Assembly: GCF_029227915.1 (NCBI RefSeq)
Contig: NC_079878.1
Coordinates: forward strand, 15,314,001-15,378,000
DNA length: 64,000 nucleotides
Direction: 5' to 3'
Source of the DNA: Hydractinia symbiolongicarpus
Taxonomy: Eukaryota; Cnidaria; Hydrozoa; Anthoathecata; Hydractiniidae
Under the pieces are notes generated by a model that searched no databases, was not told where the DNA came from, and saw only the letters and a list, made by a program, of their open reading frames with translations. Shown piece after piece: positions 48,201 to 59,300 of this stretch (the stretch's first letter is position 1; every line of letters begins with the position of its first letter). Both the position numbers and the translations under genes were made by a program.

Positions 48201-50007
48201 AATGGCAAATTTTCTATAAAATATTACAAGGATGGTAGAGATGAACGCAATTATGAAGTAAATTTTGGTGATGACAAACATATGCCAAGTTGTTCATGCC
48301 CCGATCGGAAATCATCTGCGTATCCTTGTAAACATTTTTTTGCTGTATTTAAGAAATTTTCGTGTTGGGGATGGGAGTCTATGTCCAGCTTGTACAGAAA
48401 TTCTCCGTTCTTAAATCTTGATTCGGAATTTCTTCTGACTCAGAGGAAAGAATCAACAAAGAAGGAAAATGATTTGGTGAACGTTAAAATTTCTTCACCC
48501 GCTGATGTTGTCGATGCCGCAAAATTATTGGAATTGCCAAGTAGAATGGTCTTAAAGAGAAAAAATGTTAACGGAGAGACCATAAGGAGTTTATTAAACG
48601 AGATCCGTAGTCTTAGTTTTTTAACAGAAAACAACAGCACACTTACTGCATCAATTCATGCAGAACTTACAGAAATTGTAAGAAAAATGAAGGACGATGT
48701 TCCAAAAGAAAGTGGCGTTCCCTTGCTGCCAAAGAAACAGCAAAAGTTAGATGTGAAATCATATAAGAAAACTTCATATAAATATATGTCACTTCCGAAA
48801 TTAAAAAACAAAAATCTATTGTTGAAGCGAGTTGGTATGAAAAAAGAAGAATCAGTAAAAGCATCTCAACTCAAAATCGCGGTTGAAAATGTTGAGAAAA
48901 ACGAAAAGATTGAAGTTGAGCAGGTGATACATGACAACAACAGCTATGATGAACCTTCGTTTCATGCACCCGTAATTGTTGTGAGTGATGATGAAGACGA
49001 TAACGCCACTACTGAAAAGAATCTTGAAAATGATGTTGCACCATTTGCAAGAACTGTTCTCTCACATAATGACTTGAAGGACATTTCTGGAAAAAGAATG
49101 CTTAATGATAACGTGATAAACGTGTTTCAAAATATTATTAAACGAAAGTTTCCAAATGTGGGTGGACTCCAAGACACAGTGCTAGGTCAAACGCTTAATT
49201 TCCGCATATATCGTAGCATGCCATTTGTACAGGTATTGCATGATGGAAATCTTCACTGGATTACTATTTCAACATATGGATGCAAACCAGGTGAGGTTCA
49301 TATGATGGACAGCATGTTTCGTGGAAAGGTTTCTGATCACACCAAAACCCAAATATGCTCAATTATTAATTGTTGTGAGGATCAACTAAAAGTTAAAGTA
49401 ATTCCCGTTCAGCAACAAAAGAACAGGGTTGACTGTGGGGTTTTTGCAGTAGCATTTGCATACCACACTGTCGCGACCAAAAAACTTCCTACAGATATCA
49501 ATTTTGAAACATCAAAAATGAGAAACCATATGCTGCAATGTTTAGCTGCAAATCAAATCACCAAGTTTCCTCAATGTGATAGCCACATAATAGCTCGAAG
49601 ATGTGCGTCCAAGGAAATATCCATCGACCTCTACTGCAGTTGCCGAATGCCATGGAAAGCCGCAGAGAGCTATATTTTAGACAAGCAAATGGCTGAATGT
49701 AGTAACTGTGGAGGATGGTTTCATAGAATTGTGTGAACGGATACCGGACTCTGTATTTGAAGTGGAAAATTGTAAAAGTCTATGGTATTGTTATTGTTGT
49801 TCCACTAATATAAGTAAAAAAGACGGTTGATGGTAACTTAAAAATAAAACATAGTCTTCGCTAAGTTGTTGTGTATCCCGCGTAAGTCCAAGCTTAAGAG
49901 CCTTGGGGATGAGGTGAAGGGGCGCAGGAAGCTTAATTTAGCCCAGTAAAATCGGGTTTCTACAAAAAATCCCGTGTACTTTTGGCTACTGTTATTTATT
50001 GCTAACC
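45196..50007 (+). mobile_element. MULE-type DNA transposon, complete ends, 4.8 kb
   Basis: The element has perfect 34-bp terminal inverted repeats and a perfect 9-bp target duplication, the size expected for Mutator-like elements. It carries one intron-rich plus-strand gene with MULE transposase, SWIM, Ulp1-type protease and PHD-like segments. The perfect ends and duplication suggest recent insertion, although the gene has a stop at an exon end and a late frameshift. Confidence 0.93.
45661..49736 (+). CDS. MULE transposase fused to SWIM finger, Ulp1-type protease and PHD-like finger
   Basis: Exons: 45661-45795, 45866-46029, 46107-46217, 46310-46456, 46540-46855, 46959-47372, 47453-47694, about 47790-47967 and 48041-49736. 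In order: a FAR1/FLYWCH-like Cys-His DNA-binding part (GCRRKHTRVQDCKKFDCP); a MULE core with LLDATYRTTRYALPL (Asp), AMSDYCIEEIK (Asp), FICDFHREQAW and TNNGVERQNSLLK (Glu); a SWIM finger CSCPDRKSSAYPCKHFFAVF; a basic linker; a C48 cysteine protease with LHWITIS (His), MMDSMF (Asp), PVQQQKNRVDCGVFAVAF (Gln and Cys); and a C-terminal YCSCRMPW..CSNCGGWFHR finger. The transposase cuts and pastes the element; the protease would cleave ubiquitin-like conjugates. Oddities: the exon ending at 47694 finishes in TAG and the next acceptor is unclear; a one-base insertion near 49732 cuts the PHD-like finger short; the true start is unresolved because a nearby ATG (45606) does not match the phase. Confidence 0.85.
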
Positions 50008-50016
50008 GTTTTGCAA
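49974..50016 (-). repeat. Right terminal inverted repeat and target duplication of the MULE
   Basis: GTGTACTTTTGGCTACTGTT to GCTAACC (49974-50007) is the exact inverse of the left end. GTTTTGCAA follows at 50008-50016. Confidence 0.95.
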
Positions 50017-50248
50017 AACATTAATTTGGAGTTTCAAACATATCAAGAGGAACGGTAACCGATTGTTTTGGGCAAGAAACTTTGGTCTGTGAAGAACTTC
50101 GACACAAAGCATCACAGAAAGCCACGATATCAGGTTCTGACAATCTGAGACCCTATTGGCTAAAAAATCAAATAACGCATTTCTATTGGCTTTTAAGAAA
50201 TTAAACAACTTCCAGGCCCAGGGTAAAATACTTTATTCTGGACACCGC

Positions 50249-50335
50249 GCGTCCAGGCTATAGGTGGTCCCCATCTCTCTATCTTCCAAGGCGATTTTAA
50301 AGATTCCGCCTTACGCGGCGGAAATCAAAAAGAGG
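50249..50335 (+). repeat. Dispersed 90-bp repeat, copy C
   Basis: It shares GCGTCCAGGCTA, ATCTCTCTATCTTCC, GCGATTTTAAAGATTCCGCC and GGCGGAAATCAA with copies A and B. Confidence 0.8.
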
Positions 50336-51329
50336 CAAATATTTATAGAATCTCACACTAGCTCGATAGGTGGTCATTCGCGTGAAATAAAAACCGTCGA
50401 CAAAATAATAAAAAAAGTATTACTGGCCTGGGATGTGCGGTAATATAAAATCTTGGGTAAGTTTTATATTTACAATAAAGGGTGGGATGTTGTGATCAAA
50501 ATTGTAAAATCACCTTTTTTGTAAAAGTGAATTAACCTTGCAAAGGTTATACTTTCCCTAGTTATCAGTACTTTTGACTGAGTAATATATCCTTTTCTTT
50601 CGTAGGTTAAACGATGTGTCACTTGCCAACAACATGGGTCATTGCCATCATTAACAAAGGAAATGACGCCTGCTAATGTTTGATTTTTTCTTTTAGTCTT
50701 TTCTACAAAAAGAAATTGATGTTTGTCATGCTTTGTGTATTAATGTTATTATTTAGACGAGCCAGGTGTGGAAATTGATGAGTATAGACTTTGTTGGGCC
50801 ATAGCAAGAAACCAAACGAGGAAACAAGTACATACGTACTTGCACAGATTTGTTTTCGAAATGGCCTCTTGCATACGCGTTGCCAAATAACAATGCTGAA
50901 ACAGTGACCATTAGCATGCTAAGAGTTTTAACCACATTTGGTATACTAAAAGCCATACTCTCAGATAATGGGAGTGAATTTAACAACAAGGTAAGAATCT
51001 GAAAATATAAAAGTTAGTATTGTTTACAAAATTTGTTCCGTTGTTTCCATGATCCTCATATTTAATCCTTATTTAGTTAAACGACGAAATTTATGTACGA
51101 ATTCAAAGGAGGAAAACAGCGGTTTATCATCCACAGTGAAACGGACAGGATGAAAACACAAACTTTAAAAAGGTAGATTCTTTGTTTTCTATATGTTACC
51201 CCTTGCATTTGAGTTCCGTAACATATTTCGCATGCTTATCTTTTTTTTTTATTTTTTTTTTATTATATAATATAATATACAAATTATGCTAGCCAAAAAC
51301 AAACAAAAAGTAAAAATAAAATATTCAAC

Positions 51330-51850
51330 GGTATGTTGCGTTCTCGTTCACACGTCAATTCTACCAACTGATTGGGATATAAGGATATGTTTGATGAATC
51401 AGTTGGCATAACATTCCTTTTCAAAGTTCTCGATCCTCCTATACACAAGATTGCTGATTTCAATAGCGTGAATGATATTTTCGTTTGTAACTAGCTCATC
51501 ACAACACCTTCTTCCGTTCCTTGTCTACGCGCTAACTTCAACGAAAGTTCTTTAATGAATCGTTCTGTCTCACGACTACAACCACCATGACTCGAAAACA
51601 CCAAAGGAGTAAATGAGCCGTCTCTATTTCAATCACTCGTTGGTTGTATTTTCGTTTCTTCTCTTTTTCATTGTTGCAAATTACCTTCTAAAGATTCTGA
51701 TTTACATGGCTTGAAGCGAACGGGTTGAAAAACCCTACATCAAAGAATTTTCTTTGACCACGTTTCCAAAAACTTCTAGCTGCAATATCTAGTCTGGCTT
51801 CATCCCCCTGAATAGCATTTGGTGGAAAAGCTTCTCCATTTTCCATTTAG
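51330..51850 (-). pseudogene. Retroelement-associated ORF fragment (PD-(D/E)xK-like), antisense in the integrase relic
   Basis: Minus-strand frames read EAFPPNAIQGDEARLDIAAR, SFWKRGQRKFFDVGFFNPFA, then after stops EKKRKYNQRVIEIE and LLKSAILCIGGSRTLKRN. This matches my recollection of a conserved C-terminal region in cnidarian retroelement polyproteins: D-x-x-R-x-D, FW, FFDVRVFNP, a YEQRVREVEH-like helix and a final 'L..AI.CIRGSR'. The R-x-D and FFDV signals resemble a restriction-type nuclease fold, which is inference. Several stops are present. Confidence 0.5.
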
Positions 51851-51873
51851 AAAATTGAAAAAACTGGTCAGAC

Positions 51874-51961
51874 AGAGACAGACGTCAAGATAATAATATC
51901 TTGACGTCTGTCTCTTCTCTATGAGAACGAAACGGCAAAACTCTACGAAGGTTTTGCCGTT
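51874..51961. repeat. Two adjacent perfect hairpins
   Basis: Arms 51874-51892 and 51897-51915 (19 bp, AGAGACAGACGTCAAGATA) pair perfectly across a 4-nt loop. Twenty bases later, 51931-51941 and 51951-51961 (AACGGCAAAAC/GTTTTGCCGTT) pair across 9 nt. Confidence 0.9.
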
Positions 51962-52526
51962 CGAAGTTATGTTTGGTGACCAAAATTTAAGGAGGATTTC
52001 AATGAGGTACGAATATCTTTCCCTGCGCACTGCCTTTATAAGCGCGATAGGCTCAAATATAAAGAGGAGATTGGTGTGAAGTTAACGAAAGAAGTATTGT
52101 AGCTATTTTGAGAAACATATACCCTCTACCTATATATACCTTCGGTCTTCGCGAGCTAAATTTAATTGTGTGTTACTTTCAAAATATACTAGAGTATAGT
52201 TTTGGATGGCTTACCTTCTTCTGAAGCTGTCGAAGCTGCAATGAATTTAGCTGTTGCTAATATCAAGAAAGCTACTAAACTTGTAAGAAGAGTAAGTATA
52301 TCGTATTTATAGCATGTTCATAATAAAATTTTTTTTTTTTACTTTACTTTTGTATGTCATGTTAATTTTAACGTTATCATAGTGCTTAAGGGTAGATTAT
52401 AGCATACATTTGTGTTTTTGAACGCTAAAAACGTCGAACTTTTGTAATTTGTAAAAACTAGGTAGAAACAATGGCAGATGATCTTGCTGCTTATTCGAAC
52501 CGCGAATAATTTAATCATTTCGCTAA

Positions 52527-53219
52527 AGGCGGGCAAACCAGTCCAGCATTTCATCCAACATGCAATTTTTGTGATGTTGGATGAAATGTTGGACTGGTTT
52601 GAGTCACTTCAAAATTTTGAAATTTCTAAAAAAGAAGAAAAAAATCGTGTTGGACGATGTTGGATGTAGTTTGATCGCCGTCAAACATTTCATCCAACAT
52701 TTTCGGTAAGATCAAAGGAATTCTCTATCTGAGTTGCGTGAATTTTCATGTTGGATTGGTTTGATGGTACTTTTCATCCAACATATAAAAATCCCGCGAA
52801 TTTTGAACGTTGATGATATCAGATGGGATATTTCATTAAGGAGAAAATCGAAACCCCACATCCATCTGAAACACTTCCCTAAATCCGAATCTGTCTTCGA
52901 TCTTCAAGTCTTTAATGATATTACTAAAATATCCATTTTGTTCCCTCCTCTTTGTACACTCTCTTGTTTTTCCGCGGGTTGGTTTTTCATCGTCTGAATC
53001 GACGAGTTTGTTCAGCAACATAAACAGCACTGAAGAATTCCTTCCGTCCGCCATTTTGTTTTTCAGGAATGAATGAACTCTTTATCGTTCGAATGTTTTT
53101 AAAAGCAGTCCAACAAACCTAAAACTTTGCTTCATCCAACATGCATTTTTTTATCTAACATTTCATCCAACATGGGAAAAAAATGTTGGATGAAATGTTG
53201 GACTGGTTTGCCCCCGCCT
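52527..53219. mobile_element. Internally deleted PIF/Harbinger-type transposon
   Basis: The ends AGGCGGGCAAACCAGTCCAG and, inverted, AGGCGGGGGCAAACCAGTCC extend as inverted repeats over about 45 bp (TTTCATCCAACAT). Internal sub-repeats of the 'TGTTGGATGAAATGTTGGAC' motif make both ends fold back. TAA flanks both sides (52524-52526 and 53220-53222), the 3-bp duplication typical of Harbinger. A transposase N-terminal fragment on the minus strand confirms the class. Confidence 0.82.
52836..53054 (-). pseudogene. Harbinger transposase N-terminal fragment
   Basis: Starting at ATG 53054 the frame reads MADGRNSSVLFMLLNKLVDS, then KTRECTKRREQNGYFSNIIK, DLKIEDRFGFREVFQMDV. The 'R-x-W/C-x-x-R-R-x-x-x-G-x-x-x-x-L-x-x-E-L-x-x-E-D-x-x-x-F-R-x-x-x-R/Q-M' pattern is the known N-terminal region of HARBI1-like transposases. 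The catalytic DDE domain is missing from this 693-bp element. Confidence 0.7.
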
Positions 53220-54000
53220 TAATCGAACGATTTTTTAATCCTCAAACCCAAATCCGTATTTTTTCACTAATAAGCCCACCTGCATATTAACCCACCCGTG
53301 TATAAGCCCATGTATTTTTTAATAATAAAGGGAATAAAGGAAAAACTATTATGGCCTTCACACATTTTCATACGCTTTTTATCCTACAATGTGTGTAGAC
53401 ACACCCGTTTTGAGCCCATTTATGAGACTTGCCATGAGATAACCACATAAATTATCTGCAAAAAGAATGTGTGTCCGTTAAGTAGAAATACAACTTTTTA
53501 TTATCAAAGACACAATGCGTTAATAAAAAGGCGCTTGCAAAGTAGACATTCGAAAGCTTCTCCCATCGCCAAGGTTTAACATGTAACTTTTAACTTAACT
53601 CGACTTCCGTTTCTTTTATTTCTTTAAATTAGTTAACATCCACTGGTTCATGCAAAGAGTTCGTTTTTTTGCTAAATATTTAATAAATATTACTAATTAT
53701 TCCATATTTAGAACATAGAAGTTGCTCAAGAAAAGCAAAATAAACGTTTATGATCAGCGTATTAGTGCAACGGCTGTCAAAAGGGATTTTAAAGAAGATG
53801 CAATGGATATTTTGGCAGATCAAACAAAAAGAAAAGGCCTCAAACCCAGATTTAAAGGTCCGTTTATTGTTGAGTCAGTCACACCTTGGAGGAAAGAATA
53901 CGGAAGGAGAAACAACTCTTTTAATTTTATTGAAACACTGCGTGAGGTTCTAGCATTTGAAATTTTGGCGGTTGTGTGACTAATTATTTGTGAATATCAA

Positions 54001-54493
54001 TTCGCAACTATGATTGGTTATAAAAACAATTAGATAATTTGATGATGAATTTGATAATATTATCAAAAGAAAAAGCCATATTGAAATCGGTAAAATTTCT
54101 TTTGTTCTTATGTTAACATAATTAGCGAAGAAGCACATGCTCGACACTTTTGTAAACAAAAAGAAAAAGTTTATGTCTCGTTTTAAAACGACGTTCTGTT
54201 ATAAGAAGTTATTTCTTTAGTTAGAATAAACATTAATCCAGCACACATTTTGTCGGCACTCGTCCGGCGCATATCTATCTATATTGTTTTTCATGATCAA
54301 AGTGGTATACTCAAGCCTGTAAAAATAGGTTAATATCATGGTTAAACGCTTACTTCCAAACGTATTGTTGAAGTTTTTAATAGCAATGTTTACCGACTTA
54401 TATTAGGCACACTTTCCATACAAATATCACGTGCCTGCAGCGTGTTACAGTCAGATTTCAATAGAACAAAGTTAGCCCCTATTAAAGGAGAAT
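54001..54493. other. No recognised feature
   Basis: AT-rich sequence between the integrase relic and a short ORF. Nothing supported. Confidence 0.35.
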
Positions 54494-54667
54494 ATGGAAT
54501 TTGATCATTTTTTTGCGAAAAAGACTCGGTCGAGCACCTCACGCACTGATTCTTTTGAAATTAAAAACAATAGAAAATTCAATACATTTAAAGCGTACAG
54601 AAATGAAGTTGTTTCTCCTTTCGTATTCTTTCCTCCAAGGTCACACCACATGGAAACATCAAACTAA
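54494..54667 (+). CDS. Short ORF, 57 aa, unknown
   Basis: ATG 54494 opens MEFDHFFAKKTRSSTSRTDS, continues KFNTFKAYRNEVVSPFVFFP and stops at TAA 54665. The sequence looks protein-like (Ser/Thr/Arg-rich start with aromatic residues). It may be the first exon of the zinc-binding relic at 55.8 kb, but no junction was resolved. No family recognised. Confidence 0.25.
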   Translation: MEFDHFFAKKTRSSTSRTDSFEIKNNRKFNTFKAYRNEVVSPFVFFPPRSHHMETSN

Positions 54668-54761
54668 AAAAATGACAAACACAGCCATTACCCAAAGCAT
54701 TTGAAAAAAATTGTTGAAGGTAGGCTTGTAACGCAACGCATATTTTAAATAAAATTAACAG

Positions 54762-54812
54762 ATAGGAGGAAGAAAAGGAGAGAGAAAAGCAGAAAGAGGA
54801 AAGGGGAAACTT
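54762..54812. repeat. Polypurine tract
   Basis: About 50 nt of almost pure A/G (AGGAGGAAGAAAAGGAGAGA and on). A short direct repeat (about 45 bp, TAGTAGTTATGTT..CATTG..TTCTTTT) follows at about 54925 and 55084. Confidence 0.6.
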
Positions 54813-55811
54813 GTGGTTGTCTTTTGTAAGGTCACTTCACATTACGAATAACACATTTCTTGTCAAAACGAGACTCATAATAACAGTACTCACTTATTGG
54901 GACTGGACTATAAGGAACTATAAAATGTTAGTAGTTATGTTATCATTGTATTCTTTTCAATCTTAACTCCTGAACCAACCATCATACCCACCGAAGAGAT
55001 ACGACTTATGATATTGATAACGGTACTATTAAATCAGTAGTTCATCCTCTATAGCAAATAAAACACTTTAGGAAATCACTGTATAGTAGTTATGTTGTCA
55101 TTGCATTCTTTTTAATCTTAACCTATCAATTAACTCATTTCAATCATAAAATTGCTTCTAGCAAGTCTGTGCACATGAGGGACATAGTGGCCCCCACTAC
55201 CATATTATATAAGGAAAAATCACTAGTTGACATTCAGCTACAAATAAGACAAGTTTGGATGCCAGAATTAAGAGCTATATAAAGCAAGGTATATCTTTCG
55301 TTCTCGTTGCAACACATGAGAAGGTCATTATTAAATTCTCCTAACGAAAGAACTCAGCCTTATAATATTCACACAGTTTATGTAACAAATTCTAATCATT
55401 AAAACCTCTGCTGTAAACACTTATTAAAGACTTTGCGTCAAGCCGGGAAACAAATCTATTGGATCGTTTAGTTCAGTTGTTCTTATAAAAACTTGCATCG
55501 TATCAACCTTAAAAACTTTGATTTTACTTTTGATTTTAAGAGATTTTTCCCCGTTACAGATAGGGAAACTATTAGCTATTAAACACAGATCAATAAAACA
55601 AAACATATTTTTTTTACATTTAAAATGAAGAAGTCGCATGCAGCCAAGGTATGTTTCTATGGAAGATAAGTGGAAAATATAATTAGCAAATATTTCTCAC
55701 GATCGCTCAGGTTCATTAACATCACATCTTGAGCAAAGAAGCAAATTTCTTCTGGATCAAATTTGTGCACATATAAGATTGCTGTCTAACTTTATAATCT
55801 TATCTTTAGAA

Positions 55812-56130
55812 GAATGATACAGAAGTTGACTATGGAAGGTTTATAATAAAACCAACAAATAATTACATGCGTAAATGTGCAGGGTGTGGTGGCAACTTTG
55901 CAAACTCTGACATGTGCTTGATGACGACGAAGTTGCGACTAATTAGAGGGGAAAAGGCGCCGGACAAAAAAAGAAAAAAAAACAAATATGCATTTACATG
56001 TTGATAAAAAATGCTTGGGCAGAGGATTTAGTATAAAGAAGTACTAAATCCAATGAAAGTAAGCATTTCTCAAGCCCAGTTTAAAACTTTCAAACAAAAA
56101 GGCGTAGATTTAAAAAACAACAAATATTTG
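55812..56130 (+). pseudogene. Zinc-binding, mobile-element-type coding relic
   Basis: After an AG at 55808-55809, an open stretch reads DTEVDYGRFIIKPTNNYMRK, CAGCGGNFANSDMCLMTTKL and RLIRGEKAPDKKRKKNKYAF, then T-C and a stop. Shifted frames continue HVDKKCLGRGFSIKK and NPMKVSISQAQFKTFKQKGV. The order C-x-x-C-G, a basic strand, then H and C resembles zinc-binding tails of cnidarian transposon proteins. At least two frame breaks are present. The family is not identified with certainty. Confidence 0.4.
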
Positions 56131-56394
56131 TAAAATCATTAACTCTTTGTATATAATCTGTGACTATATTATCACTATAAATCTGTTTAAAAATATTTTA
56201 TCTAAAGAAACCACAATTTAAACGAAATACTACTATAAACTAATACAGGAAGTGAATTAGTTAACTTCAAGTGTTTATGCCTGAAATATAATGTACCTCC
56301 TCTTTTTCAGGAAGCATAAGTAAAATTCAAAGTAGCATATTTGGTATTTTTATTGCATAATTATTAATATTTATGTTTAACATTTATGCAACAT

Positions 56395-59300
56395 ACAATA
56401 GTGCTGAATTATTTGGTACCCCCTCCCATATCGAGAGATTAACTGTCTCTTAACTCTTTAAGAGTGACTTATAAATCGGGCATGGATGCATGAATTAAGT
56501 GGCGTTCATCCAATTTTCATGAAATTCATCATTTGACGAAAATCTTGGGGGGTGCCATATAATTCAGGTAGGAAAGGCTGAATTATTTCGCACCCCCTTC
56601 CATATTGACACTTTAACTGTCTCTTAACGCTTTAATAGTGACTTATAAATCGGGTATGGATGCATGAATAGTGGTGCTCATCCAATTTTCATGAAATTCA
56701 TCATTTGCCGAAAATCTTGTGGGGGTGCCATATAATTCAGGTACGAAGGGCCGAATTATTTGGCACCCCCTCCCATATAGAGACTTCAAATGTCTCTTAG
56801 CGCTTTAAAAGTGACTTATAAATCGGGTATGGATGCATGAATAGTGGTGCTCATCCAATTTTCATGAAATTCATCATTTGCCGAAAATCTTGTGGGGGTG
56901 CCATATAATTCAGGTACGAAGGGCCGAATTATTTGGCACCCCCTCCCATATAGAGACTTCAAATGTCTCTTAGCGCTTTAAAAGTGACTTATAAATCGGG
57001 TATGGATGCATGAATAGTGGCACTCATCCAATTTTTATGACTTCATCATTTGCCGAAAATCTTGGGGGAGTGCCATATAATTCAGGTAGGAAGGGCTGAA
57101 TTATTTAGCACCCCCTCCCATATTGAGACATTAACTGTCTCTTAACTCTTTAAGAGTGCCTTATAAAACGGGCATGGATGCATGAATTAAGTGGAGTTCA
57201 TCCAATTTTTACGAACTTCGGCATTTTCTGAAAATCTTGGGGGGATGCCATATAATTGAGGTACAAGGGGCTGAATTATTTAGCACCCCCTCCCACATTG
57301 ACACATTAACTGTCTCTTAACGCTTTTGAAAGTGACTTATAAATCGGGTAGGGATGCATGAATACTGGCACTCATCCAATTTTTATGACTTCATCATTTG
57401 CCGAAAATCTTGGGGGAGTGCCATATAATTCAGGTAGGAAGGGCCGAATTATTTGGCACCCCCTCCCATGTTGAGACATTACCTGTCTCTTAACTCTTGA
57501 AGACTGCATTATAAATCGGGCATGGATGCACGAATTAAGTGGCGTTTATCCAATTTTCATGAAATTCATCATTTGCTGAAAATCTTGCGGGGGTGCCATA
57601 TATTTCAGGTATGAAAGCCTGAACTATTTGGCACCCCCTCCCATATTGAGACATTAACTTTCTCTTAACGCGTTAAAAGTACATTAGAAATCGGTCATGG
57701 ATGCATGAATTAAGTGGCGTTCATCCAATTTTCATGAAATTCATCATTTGCCAAAAATCTTGGAGGGGTGCCATATAATTCAGGTACGAAGGGCTGCATT
57801 AGTTGGCACCCCCTCCCATATAGAGACTTCAAATGTCTTATAGCGCTATTAAAGTGACTTATAAAACGGGTCTGGATGCATGAATAGCAGCTTTCATGCA
57901 ATTTTTATGACTTCATCATTTGCCAAAAGTTTTTGGGGGTGCCATATAATTCAGGTACGAAGGGCTGAATTATTTGGCACTCCTCCCATATTGAGATATT
58001 AACTGTCTCTTAACTCTTTAAGAGCAACTTATAAATCGGGCATAGACTCATGAATTAAGTGGTGCTCATAAAATTTTTATGAATTCATCATTTGCCGAAA
58101 ATCTTGGGGGGGGGGTCCATATAATTCAGGTTTGAAAGGCTGAATTACTTGGCACCCCCTCCCATAATAAGACCTTAACTGTCTCTTAACGCTTTAAGAG
58201 CGAGTTATAAATCGGGCATAGATGTATGAATTAATTGGTACTCATCCAATTTTAATGAACTTCATCATTTGCCAAAAATTATGGGGGGTGCCATATAAAT
58301 CAGTTACGAAGGGCTGAATTATTTAGCACCCCCTCCCATATTAAGACATTAACTATTTCTTAACGCTTTTAAAGTGACTTATAAATCGAGTATCGATCCA
58401 TGAATAATGGCGCTTATCCAATTTTTATGACTTCATCATTTGCCGAAAATCTTGGGGGGGGGGGGGTGCCATATAATTCAGGTACGAAAGGCTGAATTAT
58501 TTGGCACCCCCTCCCATATTGACACATTAACTGTCTCTGAACGCTTCAAAAGTGACTTACAAATCGGGTATGGATGCATGAATTGTGGCGCTCATCCAAT
58601 TTTTATGACTTCATCAGTTGCCAAAAATTATGGGGGGTGCCATAAAGTTCAGGTACGAACGGCTGAATTATTTGGCACCCGCTCCCATATTGAGTCATTA
58701 ACTGTCTCTTAACTCTTTAAAAGTACCTTATAAATCGGTCATGGATGCATGAATTAAGTGGCGTTCATCCAATTTTTATGAAATTCATCAATTGCCAAAA
58801 ATCTTGGGGGGGTGCCATATAATTCAGGTACGAAGGGCCGAATTATTCGGCACCGCCTCCCATATTGAGACATTAAATGTCTCTTAGCACTTTAAAAGTG
58901 ACTGATAAATCGGGTATGGATGCATGAATAGTGGCGCTCATCCAATTTTTATGATTTTATCATTTGACAAAAATTTTGGGGGGTGACATATAATTCAGGT
59001 ACGAAGGGCTGAATTATTTGGCACCCCCTCCCATATTGGGACATTAACTGTCTCTTAACTCTTTAAGAGCGAGTTATAAATCGGATGTGGATGCATGAAT
59101 ATTGGCGCTCATCCAATTTTTATGACTTCATCATTTGCCAAAAGTTATGGGTGGTGCCATAAAGTTCAGGTACAAAGGGCTGAATTATTTGGCACCCCCT
59201 CCCATGTTGAGACATTAACTGTCTCTTAACTCTTGAAGACTGCCTTATAAATCCGGCATGGATGCATGAATTAAGTGGCGTTTATCCAATTTTCATGAAA

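Larger units (their letters stand above)
50606..53980 (+). pseudogene. Intron-bearing gypsy/Ginger-type integrase relic
   Basis: Pieces in order on the plus strand: VKRCVTCQQHGSLPSLTKEM (HHCC-type finger, 50606-50677); SIDFVGP, TDLFSKWPLAYALPNNNAET and LKAILSDNGSEFNNK (first two catalytic Asp, about 50757-50991), ended by GTAAGA; TAVYHPQ, stop, NGQDENTNFKK (catalytic Glu, about 51078-51174); LPSSEAVEAAMNLAVANIKK (about 52195-52292), ended by GTAAGT; and VAQEKQNKR, one-base shift, YDQRIS..KGLKPRFKGPFIVE (53713 on). The pieces join in the order of one integrase but are separated by AG..GT-bordered gaps. That suggests a Ginger-type transposon or a host-like intron-containing gene rather than a plain LTR element. 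In-frame stops after FVGP and after YHPQ make it inactive. The largest gap holds a Harbinger insertion. Confidence 0.65.

Noticed and set aside
41354-51180. One retroelement (Gag-protease at 41.4 kb, integrase at 50.6 kb) split by the MULE
   Set aside because: No reverse transcriptase lies between, the MULE's duplication marks its own site at 45187/50008 rather than a junction of these parts, and the integrase has introns.
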